From: Lentisphaeria bacterium UBA1724
Lineage (GTDB): Bacteria > Verrucomicrobiota > Lentisphaeria > Oligosphaerales > Oligosphaeraceae
Reading direction: 5' to 3'
Assembly (NCBI GenBank): GCA_002315885.1
Contig: DCIO01000124.1
Span: 1 to 16,299, forward strand
DNA: 16,299 bases
Positions 1 to 9,400 of the stretch are shown here, piece after piece. A program made the position numbers and the translations under genes. Below the pieces are notes generated by a model, which saw only the letters and a list, made by a program, of their open reading frames with translations, made no database searches and was not told the origin of the DNA. Position 1 is the first letter of the stretch; the number at the start of each line of letters is the position of its first letter.

Positions 1-69
1 TCTAGCTAGAGCTTCTAGAGCTAGACCTTCTAGCTAGAGCTTCTAGACTTTCTAGCTAGAGTTTCTAGA
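1..69. repeat. CTAG-rich palindromic direct-repeat array
   Basis: Three copies of a 19-base unit, TCTAGCTAGAGCTTCTAGA, start at positions 1, 29 and 51. The third differs at one base (GCTT to GTTT). Each unit contains the perfect 10-base palindrome TCTAGCTAGA and the 6-base palindrome TCTAGA, and a further CTAG lies between units 1 and 2, giving ten CTAG tetranucleotides in 70 bases. CTAG is generally scarce in bacterial genomes, so this density is striking. The array touches the left edge and may continue beyond it. It lies about 130 bases upstream of purL. Its function is unknown; protein binding or a mobile palindromic repeat are both possible. Confidence 0.85.
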
Positions 70-70
70 C

Positions 71-126
71 GCGCGCTCGTGCGCGCAAGTGTCGCGTGCG
101 AGTCCATACGCGCGTGCGAGGCGCGC
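71..126. repeat. CGCG-rich block with a hairpin and a direct repeat
   Basis: This stretch is almost pure CpG/GpC and abuts the CTAG array. GCGCGC (71-76) and GCGCGC (81-86) can pair around a TCGT loop. The 10-base string CGCGTGCGAG occurs at 93-102 and again at 111-120, an 18-base period. The composition changes abruptly at about 131 to the AT-rich purL leader. No gene is seen in it. Confidence 0.6.
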
Positions 127-186
127 GAGAGGGGTTATATTTCATTTTGTGCCTGATTTGTTCTTGTATTTCACTTTTTCACCCAT

Positions 187-191
187 AAGGA
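187..191 (+). promoter_or_regulatory. Shine-Dalgarno-like site of purL
   Basis: AAGGA ends ten bases before the ATG at 202. It is the clearest ribosome-binding site in the window; most other genes here have a weak one or none. It supports the purL start. I could not identify a convincing -35/-10 promoter pair in the AT-rich leader (131-201). Confidence 0.55.
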
Positions 192-201
192 ATCCTGTCC
201 T

Positions 202-3200
202 ATGAGCACTGTTTTTCGAGCGTATGTAGAGAAGCGTCCTGGCTTTGATGTTGAGGCGCAGAATCTCCTTTCCGACCTGCGTGAGACTCTGGGAATGCCC
301 CAGTTGTGTGGGCTGCGTCTTTTCAAGCGCTACGACCTCTCTGGGCTGACCGAAGCGGAATTCCAGTCTGCCAAGGACTCGGTGTTGTCCGAACCCAACT
401 GTGATGATGTCTTTGTGGATACCAAGCCCGAGTTGGATGGCGCCAAGTGGTTTGCGGTGGAGTATCTCCCTGGCCAGTATGATGTCCGTGCGGATTCTGC
501 GGCCCAGTGCATCCAGTTGCTGACCCAGAAAGAGCGTCCGTTGGTGAAGACCGCCACGCTGTATGCGCTTTTCGGCGAGTTATCCCAGGATGACATCGAC
601 CGTGTGAAGCGCTACATCATCAACCCCGTTGAGAGCCGCGAGGCGGTGATGGGCGTGAAGCCCGCCAGTCTGGAAATCGCCACCACGGTTCCTGAGGACG
701 TGAAGATCATGACTGGGTTCCTGGCGTTGGATGCCGCGGGCATCGCCGCCATGGACAAGCAGCTGGGTCTGGCCATGAGCGCCGAGGACCTGGCTTTCGT
801 GCAGGAGTATTTCCGTGACACGGAGAAGCGGGAGCCCTCCTTCACCGAAATCAAGGTCATCGATACCTATTGGTCCGACCACTGCCGTCACACCACTTTC
901 CACACCAGCCTGGACAAGATTGACTTCCCCCAGGGTGACGCGTTGTCGGCGCCCATCCAGGAGTCCTTCCAGAAGTATCTGGAGATTCGCAAGGAGCTGG
1001 GGCGTGAGAAGAAGACGCTGTGCTTGATGGACATCGGTACCATCGGTGCCAAGGAGCTGAAGAAGCAGGGCAAGCTGGCGAATCTGGATGCCTCCGAGGA
1101 AATCAACGCCTGTTCCATCGAGGTGGAGGCGGAGATTGACGGCAAGAAAGAGCCCTGGTTGGTGATGTTCAAGAACGAGACCCACAACCATCCTACGGAA
1201 ATCGAGCCCTTCGGTGGCGCGGCCACCTGCCTTGGTGGCGCCATCCGCGACCCGCTCTCGGGCCGTTCCTACGTCTATCAGGCCATGCGCATCACAGGCG
1301 CTGGCGATCCCCGCACGCCTGTTGCGGAGACCCTGCCTGGCAAGCTGCCCCAGCGGAAGATCACCCGCACTGCGGCGGGGGGCTACTCCTCCTACGGCAA
1401 CCAGATTGGTCTGGCCGCGGGCAAAGTCCAGGAATACTACCACCCCGGCTTTGTGGCGAAGCGCCTGGAATTGGGCGCGGTCATCGCGGCTGCTCCCAAG
1501 GACAACGTGATTCGCATGCAGCCCGAGCCCGGCGATGTGATTCTGCTCATCGGTGGCCGCACGGGCCGCGATGGCTGTGGCGGTGCCACGGGTTCCTCCA
1601 AGGCACACACCGAGGAATCCCTGCAGAGCTGCGGCGCGGAAGTCCAGAAGGGCAACCCCCTGACCGAGCGCAATATCCAGCGTCTCTTCCGCCGTGCGGA
1701 GTTCTCCCGCCTCATCAAGCGTTGCAATGACTTCGGCGCGGGTGGTGTCTCCGTGGCAATTGGCGAATTGGCGCCTGGCCTGAAGATTGATTTGGATGCC
1801 GTGCCCAAGAAATACGACGGCCTGGATGGCACCGAGTTGGCGATTTCCGAGTCCCAGGAGCGCATGGCGGTGGTGATTGCGGCAGGCGATGTGCCCAAGG
1901 CGCTGGCGCTGGCTGCGGAAGAGAACCTGGAAGCCACCAAGGTGGCCGTGGTCACCGCGGAGCCCCGTTTGGAGATGAGCTGGCGTGGTCGTCCCATCGT
2001 CTCCCTCTCCCGTGAATTCCTGGATACCAATGGCGTCACCCAGCACGTGGAAGTGAAGGTCCAGTCCCCCGTGGCTGCCGAAAATCCCTTCGTGCCTCAG
2101 AAGGTGGACGATTTGCTGGCGACCTGGATGCGCTCCCTGCAGGACTTGAATGTCTGCTCCCAGAAGGGCCTGGTGGAGCGCTTTGACGGCACCATCGGCG
2201 CCGCCACAGTCCTGGAGCCCTACGGTGGCAAGACCCGCCTGACTCCCAACGAGGCCATGGCGGCAAAACTGCCCACCGCGGGTAAGACGGACTTCTGCAC
2301 GCTGATGAGCCACGGCTACGATCCCTACGTCTGTTCCTGGAGCCCCTACCACGGCGCCATCTACTCCGTGGTGGAATCCCTGGCAAAGCTGGCCGCCGCG
2401 GGCGGTGACGCCTCCCAGGCGCGCCTCTCTTTCCAGGAATACTTCGAGCACCTGGAATTCGTGCCTGAGCGCTGGGGCCGTCCCTTGGCGGCAGTGCTGG
2501 GTGGCTTGCGTGCCCAGTTGGAATTCGGCACTGCGGCCATTGGTGGCAAGGACTCCATGTCCGGCACCTTCGAGCATCTGACCGTTCCCCCCAGCCTGGT
2601 GTGCTTTGCGGTGGTCCCCGGCGATGCGCGCACCGTGGTCAGCCCCGAATTCAAGGGCGCGGGCCATCTGGTCTCCATTCTGCCCGTCAAGCGCAATGCC
2701 GATGGCACTCCCGACTTCGAGGTCCTGCGCAAGAACTTCGCCGCATTGCATGGCTTCATCCAGGAAGGAAAGATCCTGGCGGCACAGACCGTGGGTCGTG
2801 GCGGTATCGCCATGGCGCTCTCCAAGATGTGCTTCGGTAACCTGATTGGCTTCCAGGGGGACGCTCCTGCCGAATTGGGCAGCCTCTTCACTCCCGAATA
2901 CGGCGCAATCCTGGTGGAGAGCGCCGAGCCCCTGCCTGGTTACCAGGTCATCGGCAAGACCACCGACGATGCGGCCATCACCATCGGCAATGCGATGCGC
3001 TATCCTCTCTACGAGGCGATTCCCACCTGGGAGCGTCCCCTGGAGAAGACCTTCCCCACCAAAGCGGGCGAAGTGCCCGTGGCGACCTGGGAGCCCTTTG
3101 CCAAGCGCAGCACCATCGCTCCCGCCATCAAGGTGGCTCGTCCCCGCGTGCTGATTCCCGTCTTCCCTGGCACCAACTGCGAAGTGGATACCGCCAAGGC

Positions 3201-3942
3201 ATTCGCCGCCGCAGGGGCAATTCCCGAGCTGGTGCTCATCCGGAACCTCTCTGCCGCGGATATCGAGGACTCCGTCCAGAAGCTGGTCAAGGCGATTGAC
3301 AACGCTCAGATCGTGGCGTTCCCCGGCGGTTTCTCCGGCGGTGACGAACCCGATGGTTCTGGCAAGTTCATTGCCACCACCTTCCGTAATCCCCGCGTGA
3401 AAGAGGCCATGGAGGCGCTGCTCCACAAGCGGGATGGTCTGATGCTGGGTATCTGCAATGGCTTCCAGGCGCTCATCAAGCTGGGGCTGGTGCCTTACGG
3501 CGAAATCCTCCCCGCACTGGCCGCCGATGCGCCCACCCTGACTTTCAATACCCTGGGACGCCACGCCGCCACCATGGTGAATACCGTGGTTTCCTCCGTG
3601 AAGTCTCCCTGGCTCCGCAAGGCCAACGTAGGCGATGTCCACGCAGTGGCGATCTCCCACGGTGAAGGGCGTTTCTTCGCCTCTCCTGCGCAGGTTGCGG
3701 AACTGGTGGCCAATGGCCAGGTCGCTTTCCAGTATGCGGATCTGGACGGCAAGCCCGCCAACGCGATGCCCTGGAATCCCAACGGCTCCGTCAACGCCAT
3801 CGAGGGTATCACCTCTCCCGATGGTCGCGTGCTGGGCAAGATGGGCCACTCCGAGCGTACCTGGGATGCCAACCTGGGCAAGAATGTCCCCGGCATCAAG
3901 GACCAGGGGATCTTCGCCAGCGGCGTAGAGTACTTCGCGTAA
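202..3942 (+). CDS. purL: Phosphoribosylformylglycinamidine synthase (single-chain PurL)
   Basis: PurL converts FGAR, glutamine and ATP to FGAM in de novo purine synthesis in the cytoplasm. The 1246-residue chain has the order of the large, fused form. An N-terminal PurS-like region opens with a VEKRPGFDVEA segment. The FGAM synthetase core carries a SDHCRH motif (residues 225-230) and KNETHNHPTEIEPFGG (324-339), the nucleotide and substrate-binding signature. A C-terminal class I glutamine amidotransferase starts near residue 980. In that domain PGTNCE, PGGFSGGDEPDGSG and GICNGFQ are present, with the likely nucleophile Cys1085, and the His-Glu pair is in SHGEGRFF (His1153, Glu1155). The length is a little shorter than the 1295-residue E. 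coli enzyme, and the sequence looks more like the second clade of long PurL seen in clostridia and Bacteroidetes; that clade call is from memory. The ATG has an AAGGA site upstream. The gene is intact with no missing key residue. A hairpin and the TatD gene follow closely. Confidence 0.97.
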   Translation: MSTVFRAYVEKRPGFDVEAQNLLSDLRETLGMPQLCGLRLFKRYDLSGLTEAEFQSAKDSVLSEPNCDDVFVDTKPELDGAKWFAVEYLPGQYDVRADSAAQCIQLLTQKERPLVKTATLYALFGELSQDDIDRVKRYIINPVESREAVMGVKPASLEIATTVPEDVKIMTGFLALDAAGIAAMDKQLGLAMSAEDLAFVQEYFRDTEKREPSFTEIKVIDTYWSDHCRHTTFHTSLDKIDFPQGDALSAPIQESFQKYLEIRKELGREKKTLCLMDIGTIGAKELKKQGKLANLDASEEINACSIEVEAEIDGKKEPWLVMFKNETHNHPTEIEPFGGAATCLGGAIRDPLSGRSYVYQAMRITGAGDPRTPVAETLPGKLPQRKITRTAAGGYSSYGNQIGLAAGKVQEYYHPGFVAKRLELGAVIAAAPKDNVIRMQPEPGDVILLIGGRTGRDGCGGATGSSKAHTEESLQSCGAEVQKGNPLTERNIQRLFRRAEFSRLIKRCNDFGAGGVSVAIGELAPGLKIDLDAVPKKYDGLDGTELAISESQERMAVVIAAGDVPKALALAAEENLEATKVAVVTAEPRLEMSWRGRPIVSLSREFLDTNGVTQHVEVKVQSPVAAENPFVPQKVDDLLATWMRSLQDLNVCSQKGLVERFDGTIGAATVLEPYGGKTRLTPNEAMAAKLPTAGKTDFCTLMSHGYDPYVCSWSPYHGAIYSVVESLAKLAAAGGDASQARLSFQEYFEHLEFVPERWGRPLAAVLGGLRAQLEFGTAAIGGKDSMSGTFEHLTVPPSLVCFAVVPGDARTVVSPEFKGAGHLVSILPVKRNADGTPDFEVLRKNFAALHGFIQEGKILAAQTVGRGGIAMALSKMCFGNLIGFQGDAPAELGSLFTPEYGAILVESAEPLPGYQVIGKTTDDAAITIGNAMRYPLYEAIPTWERPLEKTFPTKAGEVPVATWEPFAKRSTIAPAIKVARPRVLIPVFPGTNCEVDTAKAFAAAGAIPELVLIRNLSAADIEDSVQKLVKAIDNAQIVAFPGGFSGGDEPDGSGKFIATTFRNPRVKEAMEALLHKRDGLMLGICNGFQALIKLGLVPYGEILPALAADAPTLTFNTLGRHAATMVNTVVSSVKSPWLRKANVGDVHAVAISHGEGRFFASPAQVAELVANGQVAFQYADLDGKPANAMPWNPNGSVNAIEGITSPDGRVLGKMGHSERTWDANLGKNVPGIKDQGIFASGVEYFA

Positions 3943-3948
3943 GACCGC

Positions 3949-3969
3949 CGAGGCAATGGTATTGCCTCG
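3949..3969 (+). other. Perfect hairpin between purL and the TatD gene
   Basis: CGAGGCAAT (3949-3957) pairs perfectly with ATTGCCTCG (3961-3969) around a three-base GGT loop, a 9-base-pair stem seven bases after the purL stop. No T run follows, so it is not a standard intrinsic terminator. It might be an RNA processing or stability site separating expression of purL from the next gene. Confidence 0.65.
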
Positions 3970-3994
3970 CACAGGCCCAGCCTCGCGCAGGACC

Positions 3995-4708
3995 ATGCCC
4001 TACACCGATTGTCATCTTCATTTGCCAGTGGAGAAGACCGCGGGGTTGGCAGGTGGTGTAGTCGCCGGGATCACTCCAGACGACTGGCAGGCGGTGTTGG
4101 AGACAAGTTCCGCACCGCTGCTTCCCGCGCTGGGTGTCCATCCCTGGCATGTTGCGGAATACGACCTGGAGGAGACGCTGGGGCGCCTGGAGGCGCTTCT
4201 TCGGGCGCATCCAGGTTGTTCGGTGGGCGAGGTGGGTTTGGACGGCTGTCCGAATCGTCCCGCGATGTCTCTCCAGCGTCAGTGGTGCCACGGGCAGTTG
4301 TCGCTGGCAGTCCGCATGAATCGTCCCGCGGTGTTGCATCTGGTGCGTGCCTGGGATGATGCAATCGCGACGCTCCGTGAGTTCCCCAGTCTGCGTGCGG
4401 TGGTGCATGGCTTCCACGGCAGTGCCCAGGAAGCCCGGCGGCTGCTGGATTTTCCCGGTATCTACCTCTCCCTGGGCTTTGACGCACTCACCCCAGGGAA
4501 GCGCTTCGCTACCGCAATCCGCGCAATTCCCCCAGAACGACTGCTGGTGGATAGCGACGCGCCCTACCGAGGCCACGACTCCCAGGAAATCTCCGCACTC
4601 ATCCAGGCAATCGCCCAACAGAAGGGCCTCGCCCCAGAGGCCCTCGCTACCGCAATTTCCCAGAATTTCCATCAGCTCTTTCCGTTCCCAATTTTCTGTC
4701 CTGTGTGA
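3995..4708 (+). CDS. TatD-family metal-dependent hydrolase
   Basis: A 237-residue member of the TatD/YcfH amidohydrolase family, which are metal-dependent TIM-barrel enzymes, several with DNase activity. The metal-site motifs are visible in order: DCHLHLP (His7, His9), GEVGLDG (Glu79), VLHLVRA (His115), VHGFHGS (His138, His141) and VDSDAPY (Asp188). The start at 3995 is chosen because the HxH motif must sit near the N-terminus and AGGA precedes it at 3989-3992; the in-frame ATG at 3956 lies inside the hairpin stem and would add 13 unrelated residues. The protein is slightly shorter than usual for the family (about 260). It lies 52 bases after purL and is probably co-transcribed with it. The substrate cannot be told from the sequence. 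Confidence 0.87.
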   Translation: MPYTDCHLHLPVEKTAGLAGGVVAGITPDDWQAVLETSSAPLLPALGVHPWHVAEYDLEETLGRLEALLRAHPGCSVGEVGLDGCPNRPAMSLQRQWCHGQLSLAVRMNRPAVLHLVRAWDDAIATLREFPSLRAVVHGFHGSAQEARRLLDFPGIYLSLGFDALTPGKRFATAIRAIPPERLLVDSDAPYRGHDSQEISALIQAIAQQKGLAPEALATAISQNFHQLFPFPIFCPV

Positions 4709-4770
4709 GCGCTTTAGCGCGAAACTCAAGCGCTTTAGCGCGAAACTTCCTGCGCTTTAGCGCGAAAACT
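4709..4770. repeat. Three-copy GCGCTTTAGCGCGAAACT array upstream of pgi
   Basis: An 18-base unit, GCGCTTTAGCGCGAAACT, occurs at 4709-4726 and 4730-4747 with no difference. A third copy at 4752-4770 has one extra A. The starts are 21 and 22 bases apart, about two helical turns, so the copies would sit on the same DNA face. Each unit contains GCGC-TTTA-GCGC, able to form a small hairpin. The array begins on the base after the TatD stop codon and ends ten bases before the pgi ATG, so it fills the whole gap and lies in the pgi leader. Possible roles are operator repeats for pgi or a mobile palindromic repeat; neither is proven. Confidence 0.85.
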
Positions 4771-4780
4771 CAAACCAACC

Positions 4781-6403
4781 ATGAAAAATCCCTCTACCAA
4801 AGCCTGGAATGCCCTCCAGAAGCATTTTGAAGCCACCAAAGACGTTACCATCGCGGAGCTCTTCGCCGCGGATTCCAAGCGCGCCGCCACCTTCCGTGCG
4901 GAGTACAAGGACATCCTGTTGGACTATTCGAAGAACCGCATTGACAAGAAGGGCATGAAGCTCCTCTTCGACCTGGCGAAGGAGGCCAAGTTGCAGGAGA
5001 ATATCGAGGCCATGTTCACGGGCAAGAAGATCAACGAGACCGAGGGGCGCGCGGTGCTTCACATCGCCCTGCGCAATCGCTCCAACACCCCCATCAAGGT
5101 GGACGGCAAGGATGTGATGCCCGAGGTCAACGCCGTGCTGAAGCAGATGTCCGCTTTCTGCGACAAGGTGCGTTCTGGTGAATGGAAGGGCTATACTGGC
5201 AAGCCGATTCGCAACATCGTGAACATCGGCATTGGCGGCAGTGATCTGGGTCCCAAGATGGCCTGCGAGGCTCTGAAAGCCTTCGGTACCCCCGCTCTGC
5301 GTTGCTTCTTCATCTCCAACGTGGATGGCTTCCACCTCTGCGACACTCTCCGGGGACTGGATCCCGCCGAGACCCTCTTCATCGTGGCCTCCAAGACCTT
5401 CACCACCCAGGAGACCATGACCAACGCCAATACCGCCCGCAACTGGGTGCTCTCCAGCTTCGCCTCCACCGAGGCCATCGCAAAGCATTTCGTGGCAGTC
5501 TCTACCAATGCGGAGGAGGTCTCCAAGTTCGGTATCGACGTGAAGAATATGTTCGCCTTCTGGAATTGGGTGGGCGGCCGCTACTCTCTCTGCTCCGCCA
5601 TCGGTCTGCCCATCATGCTCCAGATCGGCCCCAAGCACTTCGAGGAGATGCTGGAAGGACACCACGAGATGGACAACCATTTCCGCACCGCGCCCCTGGA
5701 AAAGAACCTGCCCGTCATCATGGCGCTGCTGGGCATCTGGTATAACAACTTCTACGGCGCACAGTCCTATGCCATCCTGCCCTATGACCAGGCGATGCAT
5801 CGCTTCGCCGCGCATCTCCAGCAGGTCTCCATGGAATCCAATGGCAAGTCCGTGGACAAGCAGGGCAAGCGTGTGACCTGGCAGACGGGCCCCGTGATCT
5901 GGGGCGAGCCCGGCACCAACAGCCAGCACTCCTTCTTCCAGCTGCTTCACCAGGGCACCAAGCTGATTCCTGGCGACTTCATCGGCTTCTGCCGCTCCCA
6001 GACTCCCGTGGGCGACCACCACAAGAAACTGATGGCGAATTTCGTGGCTCAGACTGAGGCGCTGGCTTTCGGCAAATCCACCAAGCAGGTCAAGGCGGAA
6101 GAAAAGGGCATCTCCGATGCGCTGGCGGCCCAGAAGACCTTTGAGGGAAATCGACCCACCAACACCATCCTGGCAGACCAGCTGGATCCCCGAACCCTGG
6201 GACGCCTGATGGCACTCTACGAGCAGAAGATCTTCACCCAGGGCGTTATCTGGAATATCTTCTCCTTCGACCAGTGGGGCGTCCAGCTGGGCAAAGTCCT
6301 GGCGAAGAATATCCTCAAGGACTTCTCCGCCCCCGCGGACGCGCCGTTGGCACACGACGCCTCCACCAACCAGATTATCGCCCGCCTGAAAGAGCGGATG
6401 TAA
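4781..6403 (+). CDS. pgi: Glucose-6-phosphate isomerase
   Basis: Interconverts glucose 6-phosphate and fructose 6-phosphate in glycolysis and gluconeogenesis, in the cytoplasm. The 540 residues match the usual length of the E. coli-type enzyme (about 550). Family signatures are clear: NIGIGGSDLGPKM in the sugar-phosphate-binding SIS domain, FWNWVGGRYSLCSAIGLP, GEPGTNSQHSFFQLLHQGT with the catalytic Glu376, DHHKKLMANFVAQTEAL with the likely catalytic His (413 or 414), and SFDQWGVQLGKVLAK with Lys505. No frame damage is seen. There is no Shine-Dalgarno sequence before the ATG; the leader is the GCGC repeat array followed by AACTCAAACCAACC. The next gene starts eleven bases downstream, so the two are probably co-transcribed. 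Confidence 0.98.
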   Translation: MKNPSTKAWNALQKHFEATKDVTIAELFAADSKRAATFRAEYKDILLDYSKNRIDKKGMKLLFDLAKEAKLQENIEAMFTGKKINETEGRAVLHIALRNRSNTPIKVDGKDVMPEVNAVLKQMSAFCDKVRSGEWKGYTGKPIRNIVNIGIGGSDLGPKMACEALKAFGTPALRCFFISNVDGFHLCDTLRGLDPAETLFIVASKTFTTQETMTNANTARNWVLSSFASTEAIAKHFVAVSTNAEEVSKFGIDVKNMFAFWNWVGGRYSLCSAIGLPIMLQIGPKHFEEMLEGHHEMDNHFRTAPLEKNLPVIMALLGIWYNNFYGAQSYAILPYDQAMHRFAAHLQQVSMESNGKSVDKQGKRVTWQTGPVIWGEPGTNSQHSFFQLLHQGTKLIPGDFIGFCRSQTPVGDHHKKLMANFVAQTEALAFGKSTKQVKAEEKGISDALAAQKTFEGNRPTNTILADQLDPRTLGRLMALYEQKIFTQGVIWNIFSFDQWGVQLGKVLAKNILKDFSAPADAPLAHDASTNQIIARLKERM

Positions 6404-6413
6404 GTATCGGCAG

Positions 6414-9400
6414 ATGCCACTGGAGAACCGCGCAAAGAAGAATAGCCGTCCACAGCCATTGCATGACGCCGTGCGGAAAATCAGCCGTCGGCGTTTTCGG
6501 GCAATGCTGTTATGGCGCATTGTGTGGATTCTCCTGGGGCTGTCTGCCTTGAGCGCGGTGCTGGGGGACCGCGTCTCGGAGCAAACCGCCTTCCAACTTC
6601 TTCAGTTAGGGATTTTCGTGGGCGTGGTGCTTCTGCTGGGTTGGAGCTATTGGCTGAAACGCAGCAATTCCCTGTCGTCGCTATGCAGGGATTTCCGCCA
6701 CGACCGCCCCCACGACTACGACCGCCTGGAGGCCGCGTTGGAGTTGGAGGCAAATTCCGCAAATGCGGACGCCTTTCAGCAGGAATACCTCTCGGAACTC
6801 CAGGAGCGCTATCTCAAAGAGGAGTGCCGTGCATTGAAGCATGCCCAGTCCTGGTATCCCCAGTGGCGGCCCCTGACTCTGGTGTTGGCGCTGTTCTGCG
6901 CAGGCGGCCTGGTCTTTTTGGGGCAGGGCGCCTGGGAGCGTTTTTGGAACCGCACCATTGGTGTGGAGGCGGTGGCGATAGAGAGACTTCCCGAGAAGAT
7001 ACCCGTCCACCAGGATATGGCGATTTCCGCGCGCATCCAGCGGTATGGCGTGGAGGGCGGTGTCTTTTTGGAGAGTGTGCAGGGTGGCGTGCATCGCAAG
7101 GAGGCCATGATTTGCGGTGCGGATGAGGCGTGGCATCTGACGCTCTTTGACTTGACGGAGGAGACGTATTATCGTGTGGTGACCAAGAATGCCGCATCTC
7201 GCTGGCGGAAATTCATCGTCTATGTGCCCCCTGCGCCGAAGTCGGTGACCATCACCACGCGCCCTCCAGAATATACGGGCTTGGAGGCGCGCACCTTCCA
7301 GGAATTCCAGGATTTGGAATTGGTGGAGGGCGAGATGCTCTCCATGGATTGCGAAATGCCCATCGAACAGCGCTGGGAATTGGTGGATGGCGAGTCCTTC
7401 TACGCGCCACCCGTGGAATTCTTCCCGCGAAACCAGGCGGTCTATCTGCCTCGTTTCTTCATGGAGGATGTCTCGGCAGATGGCACGGCCTTCCGGACTA
7501 CCGTGCGTCCCGACCAGGCGCCACTGATTGAGTTGGTGGCACCACAAGAGGACGAGAAAATCACGCCGAATACCCGCCCTGCACTGGTGGCAATGACCTC
7601 GGATGACTACGGTGTCAGCCAGGTCGCATTGCATTTCGTGATTGACGAAGGGGAGGAAGTCACGAAGGAATTGTGGCGGGACGCCCCTCAGAAGAATGTG
7701 GATATCAACCAGGCGATTGACTTGGGGACGCTGGAAGGGGGCCAGGTGGTCTCGGGATGGCTGGAGGCATTGGATAATCGCCAGCCCAAGGGCCATGCTT
7801 CTCGTAGTTCGATGTTCTTCCTGACGGTGATTCCTGCCACGGAGGACATGCCTCCTGCAGATGGTCAGAATCAGCAGGGTGACCAGAAGAGCCAGGAGAT
7901 GAGCGTGGATGACCTGATTACGGAGTCCAAGCGCCTTCTGCGTGGCACGCAGGATGCGGAAGCACGCAGGGAATACGTCTCGGAAGAACTCGCCTTGCGG
8001 GAACAGCATGAACTCTCTCGGGATTTACGCAGCCTGGCAGTGGCGGTTTCCGGACGGCAGGTGGTGGTGGCGAAGAATGCGGGCGTGGCGGAGTTGCCCC
8101 CCGATTTGGCACAATTTTTCGTGAATGCCACCCGCGCTTTGGAAGAAGCCGGCGGGTTGGTGGAGGCGGGACAACTCCTGCCGTCGCGAAAACCGCAGCA
8201 ACGGGCACTGACACAACTGACGCGCCTGGCGTGGATGCTGCTACAGAATGCCCAGCAGATGGCTCAAAAAGGGCAGTCTGGACAGCAGTCGGAACAATCG
8301 GGGGACCAGAAGCAAAGTCAGGACCAGTCACAATCCCAGAAAGGCGACCGGAATTTCGATATGCAGAAGTTGCAGCAGGCATTGGATGACATCCAGCAAC
8401 TCCGCCGTGAAGAACAGCAGGTGCTGTCGGAGTTGTCCCCGAAGGATGCCGCTGTGGAACGTCGATTGGCTTCCCGGTCCAATGACATCGGCAGTGCGGT
8501 GGCATCTGTGGCTAGCGCGGCTGCGGCGGTGCCGCCCATTCGGGAGGCCGCCCGGGAGCTGGTGGGGGCCGCGGAACAGCTGGAGCATGGGGATGTCAAC
8601 AACGCACGCTTGCGTGGCGACCGCGCTGTTCAGGCACTGACGACAGCAGAGTCGTTGCTTCAGGAGGCCCTGCGGAAGGAGTCTTTGGAACAGATGGATC
8701 GCCTGGCGCAGAAGGCCGACGAGTTGGCTCAAGAGCAACGCCAGCAGGCGCGGAATTCCGAAAAAATGGGGCAGGGCATTCCTAGTGCCGAAGAGAAGAA
8801 GGCCGCACGGGATGCCCAGAGCGCCCTTCAGGAGAAGAGCCAGCGTTTCCGGGAGGAGGCCGCGTCATCTCTCCAGAATCTCAGTCGGCAATTTCCCCAG
8901 GCGGCGGATGCGTTGTCAGAGGCGCTTCGGTCATCGGCTGCCGACGATGTCCAGAAAGCCCAGCAGAAAGCCCAGAATGCGTTGCTCTACGGGCGGTTTG
9001 AACGGGCTACCGAGAGTCAGGACAGGGCGGCGGATGCCCTGGAGCACTGGCGGGACCAACTGGCCCATGCAGGCGAACAGATTCCGCAATACACTCCCGA
9101 GGAACTCCAGCAGGCGCTGGAGGAACTCCAGGAACGTGCGGGGGAACTGGCCCAGGCGAAATCTCAGCAAGCCCAGAATGACGCCCAGCGGAATGCCGCT
9201 CAGAGCCTCAAGGGGCTAGGAGAGAAGTTCCATACGGGAGAACTCTCCCAGTTGGGCGAGGCCGCCATGAAGGGCACGCCACAGGAGGCGCTGGCGGCGC
9301 TGGAGGCCGCACGGGCATTCCTGCGGGAGGAGCTGGCCAAGATGATGGGCGAGGATGCCTTGCGTTACACCCATTCCGCAGTGCCACTTCCCAAAAAATA

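Noticed and set aside
1377..1382. Run of six G bases in purL as a phase-variation tract
   Set aside because: Six bases is too short for frequent slippage and the gene is an essential-type biosynthetic enzyme with an intact frame.
580..3996. A 1138-codon open frame on the minus strand opposite purL
   Set aside because: It is the mirror of a GC-biased, highly conserved gene. Its product is Gly, His, Gln and Arg-rich without recognisable domains, and the plus-strand frame encodes an intact PurL with all catalytic motifs.
3896..4729. A 277-codon minus-strand frame opposite the TatD gene
   Set aside because: No domain is visible, it overlaps the end of purL, and the plus strand has the ordered TatD metal-binding motifs.
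4757..6520. A 587-codon open frame on the minus strand opposite pgi
   Set aside because: Same shadow effect: it covers all of pgi, shows no domain, and runs through the GCGC repeat array at its 3' end.
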